64,000 nt of DNA from Neckera pumila (Eukaryota; Streptophyta; Bryopsida; Hypnales; Neckeraceae), in the NCBI GenBank assembly GCA_963969595.1, contig OZ018416.1:16508065-16572064 (forward strand), given 5' to 3'. The notes beneath the pieces were generated by a model. The model saw only the letters and a program-made list of their open reading frames with translations. It ran no database searches and was not told the DNA's origin. How positions within the stretch are numbered: position 1 is the stretch's first letter; each line of letters starts with the position of its first letter. Shown piece by piece: positions 59,349 through 64,000 of this stretch. Position numbers and translations under genes: made by a program.

Positions 59349-60362
59349 GTTGAACATTAACTTACTCCCAATCTCTCTCTTCTGTGGTTAGGTGGCAAGT
59401 TACATTATTTTTCACAAATTTTCTGCCTTCTTCTTCTTCAAATTTCATATGATTAATTAGAAGTTGGGAAGTAACCAAAAGATAATTGAAAAAACCCTTC
59501 TACAAATCATTTAGAGATCCTGAGACTGCAATCTTTAATTCGAAGTATTTGCATTCCGTCTTAAGTTTGCGATTGTACGTAACACATCTTTCCAATTTCT
59601 GCATTAGAAGTAATGAGCATTTCAAATTTTACAGATTGAAGGAGTCAGTAACTGAGATTCAACTGTCAAAAGAATGATCGTTGCTCTTCTCTTCCTCCTC
59701 TTCTCCTCAGGTGTTTACCAAAAAAACTTCCCAATTGATCATCATCTATGTATGTACTCCACAATTAAATTTTCAACTATTTAATCATTTTTTAATCCAT
59801 TTTGAGTGAGACTTCAATTTAATGTAGAGTGGACCTTCTCATACAAAGTTCAACCAAACTTTGCTGAAAAGACAAAAGATTTACCATAATTCTATATAGA
59901 AGTGTGTAATATTTACAACTGGAGAATCAAAATTGTTAGTTGACAAAAATACAAAGAGAGTCACATGAAATGTGGAAGAGGCGGCAAAAGTATAGTGAGA
60001 GGCCCAAGAAAAGTGGAGAACCGCATGAAATGTGGAGGTGGCAACTTCCAAACTTTTGGAAAACTAATACCTCCCTCTGTTCCAAAATGATTTTCCTATT
60101 GGCCTTAATTTTTTATTTCAAAATGATCAATTGCAAGCAGTAGTTTCCCCTCCATCCATGCAATCATTAGTCAAAAGACAAATGAACTGACTATAGAATC
60201 AATCAATACTAACATTTGTTCTTATTTTTTCATCTCTTTGAGTGTTGCTTGATTGAAGGATAATGAAGCTCTATCGACACTTTCGATACTATCAATTGTT
60301 CTTATTTTTCATTTCTTTGAGTGTTGTCCGATTGAAGGAAATAAAGCTCTATCAACACTATC
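59349..60362. other. Gene-free stretch
   Basis: A phrase of about 50 bp (TTCTTATTTTTTCATCTCTTTG and onward) is repeated near 60219 and 60299. No gene seen. Confidence 0.4.
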
Positions 60363-60584
60363 CACTACAAGAGAAAGGGGTGTTTTAAGTGAGTTTTTAA
60401 GTATAGTCCTAAACATAAAATTATAAGTAATGACCTCTAAGGAAATTTTTAGTAAAATTTTACGAGAAATACATGTGTTTTCAGTAAAATCGTACTAAAA
60501 ATCTCTTTAAAAGTCATTACTTATGATCTTGTGTCTAGATCTATACTTAAAATGTCACCTAAAACACCCTTTTCTCTTGTAGTG
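60363..60584. mobile_element. Foldback CACTA miniature element, 222 bp, ATC target duplication
   Basis: The tips CACTACAAGAGAAAGGGGTG and (inverted) CACTACAAGAGAAAAGGGTG are flanked by ATC on both sides (60360-60362 and 60585-60587). Nearly the whole element is one imperfect palindrome around a centre near 60474. It is non-coding and could form a hairpin transcript. Confidence 0.88.
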
Positions 60585-61143
60585 ATCAATCGTTCTTCTT
60601 TTTTGCATATCTTTAATGTTGCCCAGTTAAAAGAGATAAAGCTCTGGGAGGCAAAACAGAGGTTCATACATGGTCTTGGCCCATACTAATTGCCTACAAA
60701 ATGACGACCTTACACTCATTAATTAAGTATCTATCGGTGCTCTTTAAAAATGCTTAAAATATTCTACTTTTTAGTACTCTAAAACTACACTTTGAAAAGG
60801 ACTTTGAAGTTCAAAGTTTTTCAAACAATAAGAGTGCATTAAAGCACAAAAAGTGCACTTTGAAAAGGGCTCCGGAACTCAAAGTTTCCCAGACAATAGG
60901 AGTGCACCAAAGCACAAAAAAGGTTTAAAAAATGTTATTTTTAACCTTAATCTAGAACTTTTTGTCCAACAGAAAGATCATTTTGAGGCAGAAGGAGTAT
61001 GAAATATTGGACTTGAAATTTTGGGTTGCTTTTTGTTTGACAGTGCATTTTATGAGTATTATCCTTGGAAGGACGATGTAGGCCAAAAGTGTCATTTGGG
61101 TTGATAGATTGTCAAATATTAATTTTTCTTTCATATTGAATAA
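60585..61143. other. Gene-free stretch with a local duplication
   Basis: A phrase of about 70 bp (AAGTGCACTTTGAAAAGGGC-like, then CTCAAAGTTT) is duplicated near 60785-60915. No gene seen. Confidence 0.4.
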
Positions 61144-62068
61144 TTAAGCCCTAAATCCCCAAACACCGTTTTTTGGCAGTATAGCAATTTTGGGCAGCTC
61201 ACTATGTATGGATTTTTTATTTTTCTTCTTTGAAATTTTTACGCAACATTTTCCCAAGGAGTAGCTTTAAGGCCCAACAATTTTCATAACTTTTGACTAC
61301 TTGGTTAAAAAGTTATTGTATGATATGTGATTTTCAGTGCTCAGCGGGCAGCTCAAAAAATTCTTAAAAAATCACTTTTTAAAAAAATAAAAATTTGAAA
61401 TTGGTTCTCTAGATTTATATATACATGGATTGCTTTGAATCATCCCATTTTGATCAATGACATGAAAATTATGAGGAGTTTTAGTTTGCAGGTAGTTATG
61501 GAGTCTCTACTCTAAAATAAACTTTGAAGTCCTTTATTTAACTCAATTTTCAATATTTTTGGAAAAAAAAAAAAATGTAGGTCTAAGCTGTTTATTACAA
61601 CATTAAAACCATTGGAATTGGCATTTTACAATTCCATAATTAAATCCTTAACAATTTAGTATTTTGAATCATTATCTACTTCTCTCTATTTACTATTTTT
61701 TTCCTGTACAATTCCAAATGATCTGAAAATTTTCAAGCATGTAGCCAACTTGACTTTAAAAATGAAACCAAAGAGTAACCACCATTTTGGACATTTTTTC
61801 ATGCAAATGTGACCATGTGAAGTGCAGCTGCCCGGATTTTTGCAGGGACAATAAATGGACTTTTTTCAATTCAAACACTAATATCTTGCAATCTGCACAA
61901 TGGAAAATTTTGAATTTTTTTCCAAATCTTCTCAAACCAGTGCATTATAAGATCTTACGGTTACATGTCTCCAAAAATGTTTTTTTTCTAAAATTTGGTA
62001 CTTGTATTAGAAATGGCAATTTTGGACCGTTTTGGGTGAAAACATAGTCAAATACATTTAGGGGTTAA
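61144..62068. mobile_element. TTAA-bounded element, copy 3 (925 bp, inverted)
   Basis: It begins TTAAGCCCTAAATCCCC and ends CATTTAGGGGTTAA. It is the reverse complement of the copies at 1093-2030 and 62736-63671 along its whole length. Confidence 0.8.
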
Positions 62069-62105
62069 TCATTTTCATCCGATTTTGTAAGTGCAACTTT
62101 ATCAA

Positions 62106-62312
62106 TATTATACTCACATTACTTAGTTAAATTCAAGTTATATTAGTCGTTGTTTTTATTTTATGAGGGATACGTTTTATTCACATTACTTAAGTAAATT
62201 CAAGTTATATTAGATGTTATTTTTATTTTATGAGGGATACATTTTATTCATATTACTTAAGTAAATTCAAGTCATAGTAGGTGCTGATTTTATTTTATGA
62301 GGGATAGGTTTA
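62106..62312. repeat. Three tandem copies of an approximately 70-bp unit
   Basis: CACATTACTTAAGTAAATTC, then ATTTTATGAGGGATA, recurs three times with a period near 70 bp directly beside the TTAA-bounded element. Confidence 0.85.
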
Positions 62313-62735
62313 AAAGAAAATAGTATACCCTGTCAATAGGATTCTGTGCTTAAAGTTTTTTTTCCTTAAAACTTGATTTTGACATTCAAAATTATTTTAA
62401 CTGATTTTGCAAAACTATTGAAATGAAGGTTTTCAAGTACAATTTCTATTGTGCTTGAGAAATTTTCTTAGCGCTAGAATGCTCTATACTAAAATGTTCT
62501 TCTATTCTAAAATTTTCAATTCCTTTAAACATGTTTGACGTGATATAAATTTCTTCACTTTTTTTTTCAAGAATTAATGGTTATTTTAGAATTCAAAAGA
62601 ACAATCTAAAAATCTAATGCTCCATCAAATGTCATGTATTTGACATGTGTTCATCTTTGAAAATTAAGACAAAAAATTCACTCGTAAGTAGCAAAAGAAT
62701 GAAGTATAGGATTTGAAGTTTGACTACACAATCAC
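62313..62735. other. Gene-free spacer between two TTAA-bounded elements
   Basis: Nothing recognised. Confidence 0.4.
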
Positions 62736-63671
62736 TGGCTCCTAAAGTTCTATGACTAATTTTTCACCAAAAACACTCAAAAACTGTCATTTTGAGTACA
62801 AGTACCAAATTGTTGAAAAAAACTTTTTTTGACAAATGTAACTATAGGATCTTGTAGTATGCTGACTTGAGAACATGTAGTAAAAATTTCAGAATTTCCA
62901 CCATGTGGAATGCAAAAGATAAGCATTCAAATGCATTGAAATCGTTTTTTTAGCCCTGCAAAAACAGGGCAGTTATACTTCATAAGCTCACTTTTCAAAT
63001 AAAAGATGTCCAAAATGGTGGTACATCTTTAGATTCTTTTTTCTAAACAAGTTGGCTACATGCTAGAAAATTTTTACTTCATTTGGAATTGTACAACATA
63101 TAGGAAAAAAATGGTAAATAGATAGTAGTAGAGAATAATTCAAAATACTAAAATGTCAAGAATTTAATTATGGAATTGAAAAATGTCAATCTCAATGGTT
63201 GCAATGTTCTAATAAACAATCTACATCCTATGACTTTATTTTTCTCAAAAAATATTGAAAATTGAGTAAAATAAAGGACTTCAAAGTATATTTTAGAGTA
63301 GAGAATCCATAAAGTTCTATACACAAACTAAAAATCTTCATAACTTTTGACTCATTGATCAAAATGGGATGGTTCAAAGCTCTACAAATATATATATATA
63401 ACTCTAGAAAACAAATTTCAAACTTTTGTTTCTAAAAAGAATGATTTTTTTGAGTTGCCCAAATTGCCCATTTACAATAAAAATTAATATATTAGGCCAC
63501 AACCTTTGACTCACATTTCCAAATGTCAAGAAATTTAGTGCATATGAAAGATATTCCTTGCCCCCACTTTCTCTTAAAATTTGGGCCAAAAATATGGAAA
63601 TCTCTAATCACACGTACCTGCCCAAAATTTCTATATAGCCAAAAAACACATATTGGTCCTTTAAAGGTCAA
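62736..63671. mobile_element. TTAA-bounded element, copy 4 (936 bp)
   Basis: It has the same orientation and length as copy 1. The left end has decayed to TGGCTCCTAAAG and the right end to CTTTAAAGGTCAA, so the TTAA motifs are mutated on both sides and this copy is probably older. Confidence 0.7.
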
Positions 63672-64000
63672 GATTTCACGATGGAGATAAGAAAAATATA
63701 CCTACCCTGATTTACATTATCTTGTTACTACAAATTGAATATGAATTTTTTTATATTCAATATAAAACCATTTTTGTATTGACACTAATTTTGGTTAATA
63801 GGTTTAGTCAGTGTAGCAAACGTGAGTTAACATATAAATATACTTAGGTGAATTCTTGAAAAAGTAGAATCATTAAAACAAAAATGATTCTGCATTTTAA
63901 TAATTTGCATTAGGAAGAATGGTAGCAAGAAACTTATGCAAAGACAAGCAATTATTGGGTAATTGCAAGAAACACTTGTACTATTTCCTATCACTCATTG
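63672..64000. other. AT-rich right edge
   Basis: Nothing recognised. Confidence 0.4.

Overview
This window reads as nuclear DNA of a land plant, probably a seedless one such as a moss (the clade is an inference). It is AT-rich, and its genes are split by GT-AG introns. They include photosystem I subunit H with a chloroplast transit peptide, a plant Par14-type parvulin, a P-class pentatricopeptide-repeat (PPR) protein and a prokaryotic-type 3-dehydroquinate synthase of the kind found in plants. No tRNA, rRNA or CRISPR array was recognised.

Layout. 1-9780 is repeat and transposon territory: a minisatellite, a TTAA-bounded element, CACTA-type miniature elements, and a broken xyloglucan endotransglucosylase-like fragment. 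9800-16137 holds the 13-exon PPR gene (+). 17335-18941 holds a second TTAA-bounded element and a 560-bp non-autonomous Helitron. 19173-24420 (-) encodes a 3-dehydroquinate synthase II region (seven exons) and, just upstream on the same strand, a universal-stress-protein-like region (four exons). Splice phases allow the two to form one 749-aa fusion, or they may be two genes. 24421-29463 has no gene I can support. 29464-36208 is a full-length autonomous Helitron with both termini visible; its helicase frame is broken by five stop codons but no frameshift. 36209-43800 is non-genic and includes a 545-bp foldback palindrome. 43827-50505 (-) carries three genes: the parvulin, an unrecognised three-exon gene, and psaH. 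A Harbinger-type MITE lies between the last two. 51075-53494 is a nest of MITEs and two TTAA-bounded elements in inverted orientation. 55037-55846 (+) is a possible small membrane-protein gene. 55847-64000 is transposon debris: a Helitron 3' end, a MITE, a CACTA miniature element with intact target duplication, two long TTAA-bounded elements and a tandem repeat.

The host genes do not form a pathway. Three concern general cell work (organelle RNA handling, photosystem I, protein folding) and one is an enzyme of uncertain role in plants. The richest content is the mobile DNA: an autonomous/non-autonomous Helitron pair sharing both ends, a family of elements flanked by TTAA with CCCCTAAA ends resembling piggyBac architecture, and several inverted structures that could give hairpin RNA. 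All exon limits were read by eye from splice signals, frame and family similarity; no alignment or search was run.
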